DNA of 64,000 bases from Halomicrococcus gelatinilyticus (GTDB lineage: Archaea > Halobacteriota > Halobacteria > Halobacteriales > Haladaptataceae). Shown in pieces: positions 8,973 through 17,474 of the stretch (position 1 is its first letter; every line of letters starts with the position of its first letter). The translations under genes and the position numbers were made by a program. The stretch is from NCBI GenBank assembly GCA_024227995.1, contig CP100465.1, forward strand, positions 682,001 to 746,000, read 5' to 3'. Under the pieces are notes generated by a model, which made no database searches, was not told where the DNA came from, and worked only from the letters and a program-made list of their open reading frames with translations.

Positions 8973-9308
8973 CCCCGCCGTCGCCGTCCGTTCGGATACC
9001 GTCCCAGCACTCCCGGGTGACGACTCGGGGTCGCTCTTCTCTTCGACGACGACCTGCGGTCGCCGTCCTCGCCCCCGCGCAGCGCGGCACCGACGCGCAG
9101 CGACGGCTACTGGACCACGGCCGGCTCCCCCGCCTGCGACCGGCGTCAACGTCCTCCTGTCGTCGCCCAGTCCCGGTCGAACCGTCCGACACGGCCGGCT
9201 TACTTCGGCGCGCCACCGTGGCGAGAGCAGGAATTCCGGGACAGGCAGGTCGTTCGCGTCGATAGGCGGTGGATAACAAAGGCCGTCTCCGGCCATGCTA
9301 TCGCCAAC
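8973..9308 (+). other. Gap between glycan genes
   Basis: I see no convincing gene in these 336 bases; the short open frames have shadow-like, Arg-rich composition. Near the right end is the decamer GGATAACAAA at 9271-9280, then GGCCG-TCTC-CGGCC, a small inverted repeat at 9281-9294. The gap probably holds the end of one transcription unit and the promoter of the next. Confidence 0.5.
9271..9280 (+). promoter_or_regulatory. Promoter-like decamer GGATAACAAA before the GT4 gene
   Basis: This is a second exact copy of the decamer at 6771-6780. It lies 28 bases before the GTG at 9309. This spacing suits a TATA box for a nearly leaderless transcript starting at 9309 rather than at the alternative GTG at 9345. 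Confidence 0.5.
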
Positions 9309-10286
9309 GTGTCGAGAGGAGTTACCGGGTCGAGTGCCCGACAAGTGACAGACTCGCTACGGGTGCTCAACCTCGTGACCAACACCGACGCTCGCTTCTA
9401 CAACGAGCAGCTACGGGTGCTGCGCGACCATAGCGTCCAGGGCGAGACGCTCGCGCCGCCGGGCAACCACGTCGCCCGCGAGTCCGTCACTCGGCGCTCG
9501 GCCACCGACTACCTGCGGTTCTTTCCCACCGTGTTCAAGAAGTCCTTCGACGATTACGACATCGTCCACGCCAACTACGGGCTGACGGCCCCGATGGCAC
9601 TGGCCCAGCCCAACCTCCCGGTGGTGCTGACGCTGTGGGGGTCCGACCTGCTCGGGGAGTACGGCTGGCTGAGTCGACGTTGCGCGCGCCACTGCGACGC
9701 GGTCGTCGTCATGTCCGAGGAGATGGCCGCCGAGCTCGACGTGACCTGCCACGTCATCCCGCACGGCGTCGACTGCCAGCGGTTCAACCCGGCGCCGCCG
9801 GCGGTGGCCCGCGACCGGGTCGGCTGGAACAACGACGCCCGCCACGTCCTCTTCCCCTACCCACCGTCGCGGGAGGTCAAGGACTACCCGCGGGCCGAGC
9901 GCGTCGTCGAGGCTGCCGACGAACGCGTCGACGCACCGGTCGAGCTCCAGACGGTGTACGGCGTCGACCACGACGACATGTCGGCCTACTACAACGCCGC
10001 GGACGTCCTCCTGCTCCCCTCGAAGAGCGAGGGGTCGCCCAACTCCGTCAAGGAGGCGATGGCGTGCAACCTCCCGGTCGTCACGACCGACGTCGGCGAC
10101 GTGCGGGAGCGCCTCGATGGCGTCAGTCCGTCGCACGTCTGCACGTCCGACGAGGAACTCGTCGACGGCCTGGTCGACGTCCTCGCGGACCCGCGGCGGT
10201 CGAACGGCCGGCAGGCGGCCCGGGACGTCAGCCTCGAACGCATGGGTGAACGACTGCGCACCGTGTACGACACCGTTCTCGAATGA
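9309..10286 (+). CDS. GT4 family glycosyltransferase
   Basis: The 325-residue GT-B glycosyltransferase has VLTLWGSDLLGEY and HVIPHGVDCQRFNP in the N-terminal and linker parts. The C-terminal domain has the GT4 signature LLPSKSEGSPNSVKEAMACN, including the EX7E-type acidic pair. It would transfer a sugar from a nucleotide donor to a growing glycan in the cytoplasm. Two GTG starts are possible (9309 and 9345); the promoter spacing favours 9309, while homology begins nearer the second. It overlaps the downstream DUF354 gene by four bases. The sugar is unknown. Confidence 0.87.
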   Translation: MSRGVTGSSARQVTDSLRVLNLVTNTDARFYNEQLRVLRDHSVQGETLAPPGNHVARESVTRRSATDYLRFFPTVFKKSFDDYDIVHANYGLTAPMALAQPNLPVVLTLWGSDLLGEYGWLSRRCARHCDAVVVMSEEMAAELDVTCHVIPHGVDCQRFNPAPPAVARDRVGWNNDARHVLFPYPPSREVKDYPRAERVVEAADERVDAPVELQTVYGVDHDDMSAYYNAADVLLLPSKSEGSPNSVKEAMACNLPVVTTDVGDVRERLDGVSPSHVCTSDEELVDGLVDVLADPRRSNGRQAARDVSLERMGERLRTVYDTVLE

Positions 10287-11371
10287 GAGTCGTCGTCACC
10301 ATCCAGCATCCGGCGCACGTTCACTTCTACCGACCGGTCGTCGCCGAGCTCGGACGGCGCGGCCACGAGGTCCACGTCTTCGCCCGCGACAAGGACGTCG
10401 CCCTGGAACTGCTGGACCGCCACGGCATCGACCACACCGTCCTCGCCGGGCAGGCCAACTCGCTCACCGAACTGGCGAAGGTGCAGTTGACCTACGAGTA
10501 CCGCCTGTTCCGCGAGGCGCGCCGTATCGACCCGCACGTGATGACGGCCATCGGCGGCGTCGCGGTCGCCCACGTCGCGCCGCTGGTCGGCGCGCGGAGC
10601 GTCGTCTGGATCGACAACGAGGGCGTCCAGTCCCACCGCATCACGACGCCGCTGGCCCACGTCGTCTGTACGCCCCGGCGGTTCCGCGAGGACTACGGCC
10701 GCAAGCACGTCCGCTACGACGGTTATCACGAACTGGCCTACCTCCACCCCGACCGGTTCGACCCGGACCCCGACCACCTCCGCGAGCACGGCGTCGAACC
10801 GGACGAGCGGTTCTTCTTCGTCCGGTTCCGCGAGTGGTGCGCGCTCCACGACGTCGGCGAGGCCGGCTTCTCGCAGGCGGCCAAGCGCGACCTCGTCTCC
10901 TTCCTCGAGGAGCACGGGTCGGTGTACGTCTCCAGCGAATCGGCGCTGCCGCCGGAGTTCGCGGACTACCGCCTGCCGGTGCCGGCGGACCTGGTCCACG
11001 ACCTGCTGTACTACGCCGACCTCTACGTCGGCGACTCCGCGACGATGGCGACGGAGGCCGCGGTGCTCGGGACGCCGTCGGTCCGCGCCCAGTCGTTCGC
11101 CGGCGAGGGCGACATGACGAACTTCCTCGAACTGGAGGAGTACGGCCTGCTGTTCTCGACGCCGGACGACGACGAGGCGGTCGCGCAGGCGAAGTCGCTC
11201 GTCCGCGAGGCCGACCCGGAGACCTACCAGCGCCGCCGCGAGGAACTGCTCGCCGACAAGATCGACGTGGCGCGGTACGCCACCGATCTCATCGTGAGCG
11301 CCGGCCGCCCCGCCGCCGAACCGACCGCGTCGCGGCGGGCCGCCGACGGCGGGCGCGGGTTCAGGGAGTAG
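10283..11371 (+). CDS. DUF354 protein, GT-B-like (copy 2)
   Basis: The 362-residue protein is a paralogue of the product of 7893-8972. Shared features include PAHVHFYRPVV at the N-terminus, HELAYLHPDRFDPDP, LHDVGEAGFSQAAKR and VGDSATMATEAAVLGTPSV. It is translationally coupled to the GT4 gene by a four-base overlap and is the last gene of the glycan cluster. The two copies differ mostly in the N-terminal lobe, which could mean different acceptors. Precise activity is unknown for the family. Confidence 0.8.
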   Translation: MRVVVTIQHPAHVHFYRPVVAELGRRGHEVHVFARDKDVALELLDRHGIDHTVLAGQANSLTELAKVQLTYEYRLFREARRIDPHVMTAIGGVAVAHVAPLVGARSVVWIDNEGVQSHRITTPLAHVVCTPRRFREDYGRKHVRYDGYHELAYLHPDRFDPDPDHLREHGVEPDERFFFVRFREWCALHDVGEAGFSQAAKRDLVSFLEEHGSVYVSSESALPPEFADYRLPVPADLVHDLLYYADLYVGDSATMATEAAVLGTPSVRAQSFAGEGDMTNFLELEEYGLLFSTPDDDEAVAQAKSLVREADPETYQRRREELLADKIDVARYATDLIVSAGRPAAEPTASRRAADGGRGFRE

Positions 11372-11441
11372 GCGACGAGCGGTGCCGACTCGCCCGGCGG
11401 ACAAGCGCGATATTGAAATGTAACCTCTCCCTAACGTGTGT

Positions 11442-11954
11442 ATGGCCAAGTACTCGACAGGGGGCTCCTCCGGCGGTGGCGACGGGGGATCCTGCGAACT
11501 CTGTGGCACGACCAGCGACTCGCTGACCCAGGCCAACGTCGCCGGCGCGCAGCTTTCGGTCTGTTCGAGCTGCGCGTCGTCGCACGACGACGCCGGCGCG
11601 GACGAGCAGCGCGCCCGCGACCGTGACGACGAGGTCAACCGCCGGAAGCGCGCCGCGCAGAACACGGCGAAGCTGAACGACGCCCGGAAGGGCGACTCCA
11701 GCCACTGGGAGAACGAGGGGACGAACTACGCGGACGACCCACTCCCGTACCTCGTCTCCGACTACGGCGAGCGCGTCGTCGAGGCCCGGCAGGAGGCCGG
11801 CCTCCAGCGCGGCGAGCTCGCGGACGAACTCGACGTCCCCGAGAAGAAGCTGCTCGCCGTCGAGCAGAGCCGCGCGAACCGGGCCGGCGTCGGCGGGTCG
11901 CTCGTGGAGGCCATCGAGGACCGCCTCGACGTGACCCTCTCGGAGTCGGCGTGA
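11442..11954 (+). CDS. mbf1: Multiprotein bridging factor 1 (aMBF1)
   Basis: The 170-residue protein has an N-terminal zinc-binding motif (CELCG and CSSC, residues about 15-42), an acidic charged linker and a C-terminal HTH_3 domain (GERVVEARQEAGLQRGELA and following). This is the archaeal MBF1 layout; MBF1 binds ribosomal subunits or the basal transcription machinery. A TATA-like GATATTGAAA at about 11409-11418 puts the transcription start near the ATG at 11442, so I chose that start over the in-frame GTG six bases earlier. It is transcribed alone. Confidence 0.9.
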   Translation: MAKYSTGGSSGGGDGGSCELCGTTSDSLTQANVAGAQLSVCSSCASSHDDAGADEQRARDRDDEVNRRKRAAQNTAKLNDARKGDSSHWENEGTNYADDPLPYLVSDYGERVVEARQEAGLQRGELADELDVPEKKLLAVEQSRANRAGVGGSLVEAIEDRLDVTLSESA

Positions 11955-12014
11955 TCGAGCGGCGTCGGTTCGTGCCGGCGTGACGTTTTTGGTCGCGGAT
12001 TGCACACCTCCGGT

Positions 12015-13226
12015 ATGACCCGTGCACCCGCGGAGCCGTACGAACGGAGCTTCGAGGCGACGGTCGACTCGGTCGACGGTCGCGAGGTAGTGCTTTCGGA
12101 GACGTACTTCTACGCCGAGAGCGGCGGCCAGCCGGCGGACCGGGGAACCGTCGGCGGCGTCCAGGTCGCGGACGTCCAGAAGCGCGACGGCGACGTCGTC
12201 CACGTCCTCGACGCCGACCCGTCCCTGTCCGCCGGGGAGGCGGTGTCCTGCGAAGTCGACGACGCGTTCCGCACCTACTGCATGCGCGCCCACACCGCGA
12301 GCCACGTCCTCTACGGCGCGGGCCGACGCGTGCTGGACGACCTCGGCTACGGCGGGTTCGACATCGACGACGAGAAGGTGCGCATCGACTTCACGACGTC
12401 GACGGAGATCGACGACGACGCGCTCGTCGAACTCGAACGCCTGGCGAACCGCGCGGTCTGGGAGTCCCGCCCCGTGTCGTGGGAGCAGGTCGACCGGGAC
12501 GAGGCGGCCGAGCGCGAGGCGGTCGCGTTCAACACCAAGACCGAGGAGGGCGTGTTCGACGACGCCGAGGAGGTCCGCGTCGTCACCATCGGCGGCGAGA
12601 CGGCGGACGGCGACCCGTGGGACGTCGCTGCCTGCGGCGGGACGCACGTCCGGAACACGAAGGAGGTGGGGCCGGTCACCGTTCTCGACCGCTCGAACCC
12701 CGGCGAGGGACTGACCCGCGTCGAGTTCGCGGTCGGCCCGCGCGCCATCCGGGAGCGGCGCGCGGAGAAGGCGGCCGCGCTCGACGCCGCGCGGGCGGCC
12801 GGGACGAGCGTCGGCGACCTCGCCGACGAGGTCGAGCGCCTGACGGCGGAGCTGGAGTCGGTCGAGTCGGAACTCGCGGACGCGAAGGCCGACCTCGTCG
12901 ACGCCCGTGTCGCGGAGCTCGCCGAGGAGACGGTCGAGCGCGACGGACGGGAGTGGCTGGTCGGCACCGTCGACGGCGTCGGGCCGAACGAACTCGACGA
13001 CCGGGTGCGGGAACTCGCGGGCGAGGTCGCGGACGTGGTCGTCCTGACGGGCGAGGACGGTGCCACCTTCCTCGTCGTCGGCACGGACGGCGACCTCGGA
13101 GCCGGCGACGTCGTCGACGAGGTCACGGGCGAGTTCGGCGGCGGCGGCGGCGGCAGTCCCACCTTCGCCCAGGGCGGCGGCCTCGACGCCGCGCCCGAGG
13201 ACGTCGTCGCCTACCTGCGCGAGTAG
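12015..13226 (+). CDS. alaX: Alanyl-tRNA editing protein AlaX with DHHA1 domain
   Basis: The 403-residue protein resembles the editing part of alanyl-tRNA synthetase. It has the zinc/catalytic HXXXH motif His93-TAS-His97 and the second pair Cys207-GGT-His211. A coiled linker rich in ELAD/EVERL follows, then a DHHA1 domain ending in a Gly-rich GGGGGSPTFAQGGG stretch. It hydrolyses Ser- or Gly-tRNA-Ala in trans. No aminoacylation domain is present. The ATG at 12015 sits about 30 bases after a T-rich promoter element (GTTTTTGG), suggesting a leaderless start. The 3' end faces the prolyl oligopeptidase gene with a one-base gap. Confidence 0.88.
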   Translation: MTRAPAEPYERSFEATVDSVDGREVVLSETYFYAESGGQPADRGTVGGVQVADVQKRDGDVVHVLDADPSLSAGEAVSCEVDDAFRTYCMRAHTASHVLYGAGRRVLDDLGYGGFDIDDEKVRIDFTTSTEIDDDALVELERLANRAVWESRPVSWEQVDRDEAAEREAVAFNTKTEEGVFDDAEEVRVVTIGGETADGDPWDVAACGGTHVRNTKEVGPVTVLDRSNPGEGLTRVEFAVGPRAIRERRAEKAAALDAARAAGTSVGDLADEVERLTAELESVESELADAKADLVDARVAELAEETVERDGREWLVGTVDGVGPNELDDRVRELAGEVADVVVLTGEDGATFLVVGTDGDLGAGDVVDEVTGEFGGGGGGSPTFAQGGGLDAAPEDVVAYLRE

Positions 13227-13227
13227 G

Positions 13228-15234
13228 TCAGGCGTCGACGCCGAGCCGGTCGAACAGGAACGTCCACTCGTCGAGCTTCTCGCGCGCTTCCATCGCTGCT
13301 GGCTTGCCGACGCCGTGGCCCGTTTCCTGCTCCTCCCTGAGCAGTATCGGCGAGTCGGACGCGTCTCTCTCCTGCAGCAGGGCGGTCATCTTCCGCGCGT
13401 GGGCCGGGTGGACCCGGCTGTCGCTGGTCGCGGTCTTGAACAGCGTCGCGGGGTACTCCTCCCCCGCGACGTTGTGGTACGGCGAGTAGTCGCGGACGTA
13501 CTCGAAGGCGTCGGGGTCGTCCGGGTCGCCGTACTCGGGTGTCCACGACGCGCCGAGGAGGAACTCGTGGAACCGGAGCATGTCCAGCAACGGGACGACA
13601 CAGAGGCAGGCCGCGAACAGGTCCGGACGCCGGGTGATGGCCGCGCCGACGGTGAGACCGCCGTTGCTGCGGCCCGCGATGCCCAGACGCTCCGGCCGCG
13701 TGTGCCCGCGGTCGACGAGGTGCTCGGCGGCCGCGACGAAGTCGTCGAAGGTGCGCTGCTTGGTCGCCTTGCGCGCGGCGTGGTGCCACTCCTCGCCGAA
13801 CTCGCCGCCGCCCCGAAGGTTCGCCACCGCGTAGACGCCACCGCGTTCCAGGAACGGGACGACGTACGGGTCGAACGACGGCGTCATGCTCTTCCCGAAC
13901 CCGCCGTAGCCGTACAGCAGGGCGGGGTTGTCGCCGTCGCGCTCGACGTCCGACCGGGCGACGACGAACGCCGGTACCTCGGTGTCGTCCGCCGATTCGA
14001 ACCACTCCTGGCTGACGTCGAGGTCGGCGTCCACGGACACGTCGGGACGGTCGCACTCGACGAGTCCATCGCCGACCGCGTACCGGTACACCGTCGGCGG
14101 CTGGTCGAACGACTCGAAGCGGAAGAAGACGGCGTCGCCGTCGGTCGAGCCGTCGAGGCCCGAGACGGTGCCGGGACCGGGGAGGTCGACGTCCGCGACG
14201 TGGTCGCCGGCGAGCGTGTAGACGGCGAGTTCGGAGGTGACGTCGCGCTCGTAGTGGACGACGAGGTGGTCGCCGGCGAACGCGAAGTCGTCGGCGACGG
14301 CCGACTGCTCCGGGACGACGGTGTCGAAGCCGTCGGGGTCGGCCAGGTCGACCGCCGCGACGCGGAAGTTCGGCGCGTCGGCGGTCGTCCGGACGTACGC
14401 CCGGTCGCCGCGCACCTGCGGCTCGATGATGGCGTCGCGGCCGGTGACGAGCGGGTCGAGGTCGCCGTCCGCGAGTCGGTAGAGGTCGGTGCGCTCCCAG
14501 CCGTGGTCGAGCGCGACGACGAGACGGTCGCCGTCGGCGTGGAGCGCGGGCCAGGTGTCGGCGGCCAGGTCGACGTCCAGTTCGTCGTCGTCTGCGGGAG
14601 CGTCGCCCAGCCGGTGGTACGCGACGGCCTTGTCGAGTTGCCCGTCGCCGTCGGGGTCGCCCGTCCGGACGTAGTAGAAGCCGTCGCCGTACCACGCGAA
14701 CGACACCGCGCTCGTGCGGCCCGTCGCGGGGAGTTCGTCGACGACGTCGCCGGTCTCCGCGTCGGCGACGCGGACGTCGTACTGCTCGTCGCCGCTCGTC
14801 GTGACGCCGTAGGCGACCAGGTCGCCGTCCGGCGACGGGACGTGCCAGTTCAGCGCGACGGTGCCGTCGTCGCTCCACCCGTTCGGGTCCGCGAGGACGC
14901 GCCGTTCGGCCTCGCCGTCACCGGCGTCGCGCTCCCGGACGGTGAGTCGAGGCAGGTCGTCGTCCGGCCAGGCGACGCGCTGGAACAGTCGGTCGCCGGC
15001 CGGCTTCACGGGGTGGAACGCCGCCCGTTCGGCCAGTTCCTCGAAGCGGGGACGGAGTCGGTCGCGCGTCGGCGACGCCCGCAGGTGGTCGTCGGCGTGG
15101 TCGTTCTGCGCTGCGACCCAGTCGGCGACCTCGTCGCCGTCGCCCTCCAGCCACCGGTACGGGTCGACGACGGTCTCGCCGTGTCGCGTCTCCGTGACCT
15201 CGCGGCGCGGGGTCCGCGGCGGATCTGTCGGCAT
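13228..15234 (-). CDS. Prolyl oligopeptidase (S9A)
   Basis: The 668-residue serine peptidase has an N-terminal seven-bladed propeller region and a C-terminal alpha/beta-hydrolase domain. The catalytic triad is visible as Ser523 (GRSNGG), Asp605 (DSRVHPAH) and His640 (ETGHGVG). The N-terminal ETRHGETVVDPYRWLE is the classic family opening. It cleaves short proline-containing peptides after Pro, probably in the cytoplasm since no signal peptide is seen. I chose the ATG at 15234; the longer in-frame extension runs into the upstream small gene and has no family match. The 81-codon-class zinc-finger gene lies 53 bases upstream on the same strand. Confidence 0.93.
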   Translation of the reverse strand: MPTDPPRTPRREVTETRHGETVVDPYRWLEGDGDEVADWVAAQNDHADDHLRASPTRDRLRPRFEELAERAAFHPVKPAGDRLFQRVAWPDDDLPRLTVRERDAGDGEAERRVLADPNGWSDDGTVALNWHVPSPDGDLVAYGVTTSGDEQYDVRVADAETGDVVDELPATGRTSAVSFAWYGDGFYYVRTGDPDGDGQLDKAVAYHRLGDAPADDDELDVDLAADTWPALHADGDRLVVALDHGWERTDLYRLADGDLDPLVTGRDAIIEPQVRGDRAYVRTTADAPNFRVAAVDLADPDGFDTVVPEQSAVADDFAFAGDHLVVHYERDVTSELAVYTLAGDHVADVDLPGPGTVSGLDGSTDGDAVFFRFESFDQPPTVYRYAVGDGLVECDRPDVSVDADLDVSQEWFESADDTEVPAFVVARSDVERDGDNPALLYGYGGFGKSMTPSFDPYVVPFLERGGVYAVANLRGGGEFGEEWHHAARKATKQRTFDDFVAAAEHLVDRGHTRPERLGIAGRSNGGLTVGAAITRRPDLFAACLCVVPLLDMLRFHEFLLGASWTPEYGDPDDPDAFEYVRDYSPYHNVAGEEYPATLFKTATSDSRVHPAHARKMTALLQERDASDSPILLREEQETGHGVGKPAAMEAREKLDEWTFLFDRLGVDA

Positions 15235-15287
15235 GTGGAGGAGTTCGGCGAGGTGACGTAAACCTCGTCGGGAACCGGCAACGGCGC

Positions 15288-15518
15288 TCAGCGGTGGGTG
15301 AACAGCAGCAGGCGGTCGTCCTCGCGGACGATGCAGACAGTCGCGTCGCCGGGCGGGTCGACGCTGTACTCGCGTCGCTCTGTCAGGAGGAGGTCGGCGA
15401 ACGCGTCGCCGCAGGCCGGGCACGCGACGTCGTCGCGGTTCTCGAACAGTTTCGTGTGACCCGCGTCCTTCTTGAGCTTCATCCGGTGGCGCTGGTCGTG
15501 GACGTCGAACGCCGTCAT
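15288..15518 (-). CDS. Small zinc-finger-like haloarchaeal protein
   Basis: The 76-residue product begins MTAFDVHDQRHRMKLKKD and has a CPAC pair (residues about 34-37) but only one clear Cys pair, so a zinc site would need another partner or a dimer. From memory it resembles a conserved haloarchaeal DUF family of unknown role. The ATG at 15518 overlaps the stop of the upstream GNAT gene (ATGA), which fixes the start better than the ATG 15 bases upstream. It is co-transcribed with that acetyltransferase. No function can be assigned. Confidence 0.7.
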   Translation of the reverse strand: MTAFDVHDQRHRMKLKKDAGHTKLFENRDDVACPACGDAFADLLLTERREYSVDPPGDATVCIVREDDRLLLFTHR

Positions 15519-16105
15519 CGGTTGGCCCTCCACTGTTCCCGCGTTATCGAGTAGCGGTGGACGTCGCGGACCTCGTCACCCGCAGGGTACCAGTTTCGCA
15601 GCAGGCCGTCGTGGTCACCGCCGAAGCGCTCGACGTACTTCTCGATGGCGCGGCGCGACTTCTCGTTGCCGGCGAAGTGGTCGACGACGACCACCTCCAG
15701 GTCGAGGCGGTCGAAGGCGACGTCCATCAGCGCCGCGGCGCGCTCGCCGGAGTAACCCCGACCCCAGAACCGCTTCCGCAGCCACGTGCCGAACGTGGCC
15801 GTGCGGCGGTCCCAGTCGACGTCGATGCCGGTCATGCCGGCGATCTCGCCGGCGCCGTCCTCGCCGTCCTTCGGGCGGATGACGTACTCCGACCCCTCTG
15901 CGTCGGCGCGGGCCTGCTCTCGCGCCTCGACGAAGTCCTTCGTCTCTTTCGGGGTCCGGTGGGGGTCCCAGGTGAGGTGTTCGGTCACCTCGTCGATGTG
16001 GGGCGCGCCGGTCGAGCAGTGACCGTAGAACTCGAAGAGGTCGACGGTCTCGTGCGTGAGAGCCTCCAGCACGAGACGGTCGGTCTCGATGCGCTCCGGA
16101 AACAT
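15515..16105 (-). CDS. GNAT N-acetyltransferase (RimJ/RimL type)
   Basis: The 196-residue protein opens FPERIETDRLVLEAL, typical of RimJ/RimL-like acetyltransferases. It contains the acetyl-CoA region KRFWGRGYSGERAAAL and DHFAGNEKSRRAIEKY, the usual asparagine-containing end of the fold. Substrate may be a protein N-terminus or a small amine. A TATA-like TTTTAT about 25-30 bases upstream (near 16130-16135) supports the ATG at 16105; a GTG at 16117 is the alternative. The downstream zinc-finger gene overlaps its stop. Confidence 0.85.
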   Translation of the reverse strand: MFPERIETDRLVLEALTHETVDLFEFYGHCSTGAPHIDEVTEHLTWDPHRTPKETKDFVEAREQARADAEGSEYVIRPKDGEDGAGEIAGMTGIDVDWDRRTATFGTWLRKRFWGRGYSGERAAALMDVAFDRLDLEVVVVDHFAGNEKSRRAIEKYVERFGGDHDGLLRNWYPAGDEVRDVHRYSITREQWRANR

Positions 16106-16171
16106 GCGCTCGACCACTTCCCCGCCCCATAAAAGTCTTCTGACAGTTACCGCCGGCGGACGCCGACCGCG

Positions 16172-16816
16172 TCAGTCCGGCGACTCGCGTGCGCGAAGGC
16201 GGTCGGTCAGCGCGCCGACCACGTCCGTGAGATGGGCCGTGCCCCACACCGCGGTGATGACTCCCCCGGCCATGTTGAACAGGAGGTCGAGCATCGTGTC
16301 CTCGACGCCGAACTGCGTGAGGACGGCCTTTCCCCCGAACACGCCCGCGAGGCCGCCGAGCGCGAACTCGATGACCTCCCACAGGACGCCGAACGCGAGG
16401 ACGAACAGGAGGATGAACACGAACATGAATCGGGGTGGCAGGACGATGTCGGCGTGGTGTTCGTCGAGCGCGCGCACCGTCGCGTACCCCGCTGCGGCGA
16501 CCAGCGACGCCGACATCGTGTGGGTGAGGTGGTCGTACCACCAGACGTCGACGTACGGGCCGAGGGTGCCCACGGCGTGGAGGAAGACGGCCAGCGTTAT
16601 CCACAGCGTCAGCCCCGGGTCCATCGGGATGTCGTAGTCGCGTTCGAGGATAGCTGGAACGAACGTGACGAACAGCGCCAGGGCCGCGTTGACGGTGATG
16701 CCGAGGTTGCCGCGGGAGAGACCGGCGACGAGGATGGCGACGAGACTCAGCTCCATGGCTCGCGTGGCCTGGCGCTCGCGGCGGTCGGAGATGTGGAGGC
16801 GGTCGCGAATCCTCAT
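16172..16816 (-). CDS. Polytopic membrane protein, YjdF/DUF2238-like
   Basis: The 214-residue protein has about six hydrophobic segments. Motifs such as DIPMDPGLTLWITLAVFLHA and YDHLTHTMSASLVAA resemble the YjdF/DUF2238 membrane family, whose function is unknown. FGVLWEVIEF and a C-terminal amphipathic tail follow. The ATG at 16816 overlaps the stop of the upstream membrane-protein gene (ATGA), so the two are made together. The two products look distantly related to each other. The family name is moderately certain; the membrane location is clear. Confidence 0.72.
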   Translation of the reverse strand: MRIRDRLHISDRRERQATRAMELSLVAILVAGLSRGNLGITVNAALALFVTFVPAILERDYDIPMDPGLTLWITLAVFLHAVGTLGPYVDVWWYDHLTHTMSASLVAAAGYATVRALDEHHADIVLPPRFMFVFILLFVLAFGVLWEVIEFALGGLAGVFGGKAVLTQFGVEDTMLDLLFNMAGGVITAVWGTAHLTDVVGALTDRLRARESPD

Positions 16817-17418
16817 AGGTCGTGGAGTGCGTCGGGGAGGCGCGCCTCGATGGGCGCGACCCGCCGGAAGTACAGTTCGAAGATGACGCCGGCGACCATC
16901 CCCGTGAACGTCGCGTAGACGAAGTCCCACATCAGGCGGCTCTCGCTCTGGATGAACTCGGTGCCGAGCACGCCGTCCGAGAGCCACTGGACGACCGCCC
17001 ACACGCCGGCCGTCGCGGTCGTGGTGACGACCACGAACAGGATGGCGAACCAGTGGGTCATCCGGACCGCGGTGAACGTGTGGAGCTCGACGGCGACGAT
17101 GAGCGCCAGCGCGGCGACCGACATGTACGTCGTCAGGCGCAGGCCGTACATCCAGGTTCCCAGCGACTTCGCGAGGATGGGCAGCGCGGCCAGCACGAGC
17201 ACCTCCCAGGGGAGCATCGCGCTGCCGTCGCGGTAGGCCGCCGCCGGCACCAGCGCCAGCACGGCGACGAACGCGGCGAACCCGGCCCAGAGCACGTCGC
17301 CGTCGAGGACGTTCTCGGCCACGACGACGAACAGGAACACCACGAGGGTCCAGGCGAGCCCGGCGTTGACCCGCTCGTCCTCGACGATCGCTCCCAGCCC
17401 GGCAGTTCGCCTGGTCAT
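16813..17418 (-). CDS. Polytopic membrane protein, paired with the downstream YjdF-like gene
   Basis: The 201-residue protein has five or six hydrophobic segments (for example LAWTLVVFLFVVVAENVL and WEVLVLAALPILAKSLGTWM). The segment order and the C-terminal part (DFVYATFTGMVAGVIFELY) align by eye with the next gene's product, suggesting an old duplication. The start is ATG 17418; an in-frame extension upstream looks non-coding. It overlaps its partner gene by four bases. Function is unknown; a two-subunit membrane complex is an inference. Confidence 0.7.
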   Translation of the reverse strand: MTRRTAGLGAIVEDERVNAGLAWTLVVFLFVVVAENVLDGDVLWAGFAAFVAVLALVPAAAYRDGSAMLPWEVLVLAALPILAKSLGTWMYGLRLTTYMSVAALALIVAVELHTFTAVRMTHWFAILFVVVTTTATAGVWAVVQWLSDGVLGTEFIQSESRLMWDFVYATFTGMVAGVIFELYFRRVAPIEARLPDALHDL

Positions 17419-17474
17419 GGTATCACGTAGGTCGCCGGGGGTACAAAAGCCTGCGTGACCGGGCGGTGCCAGAC

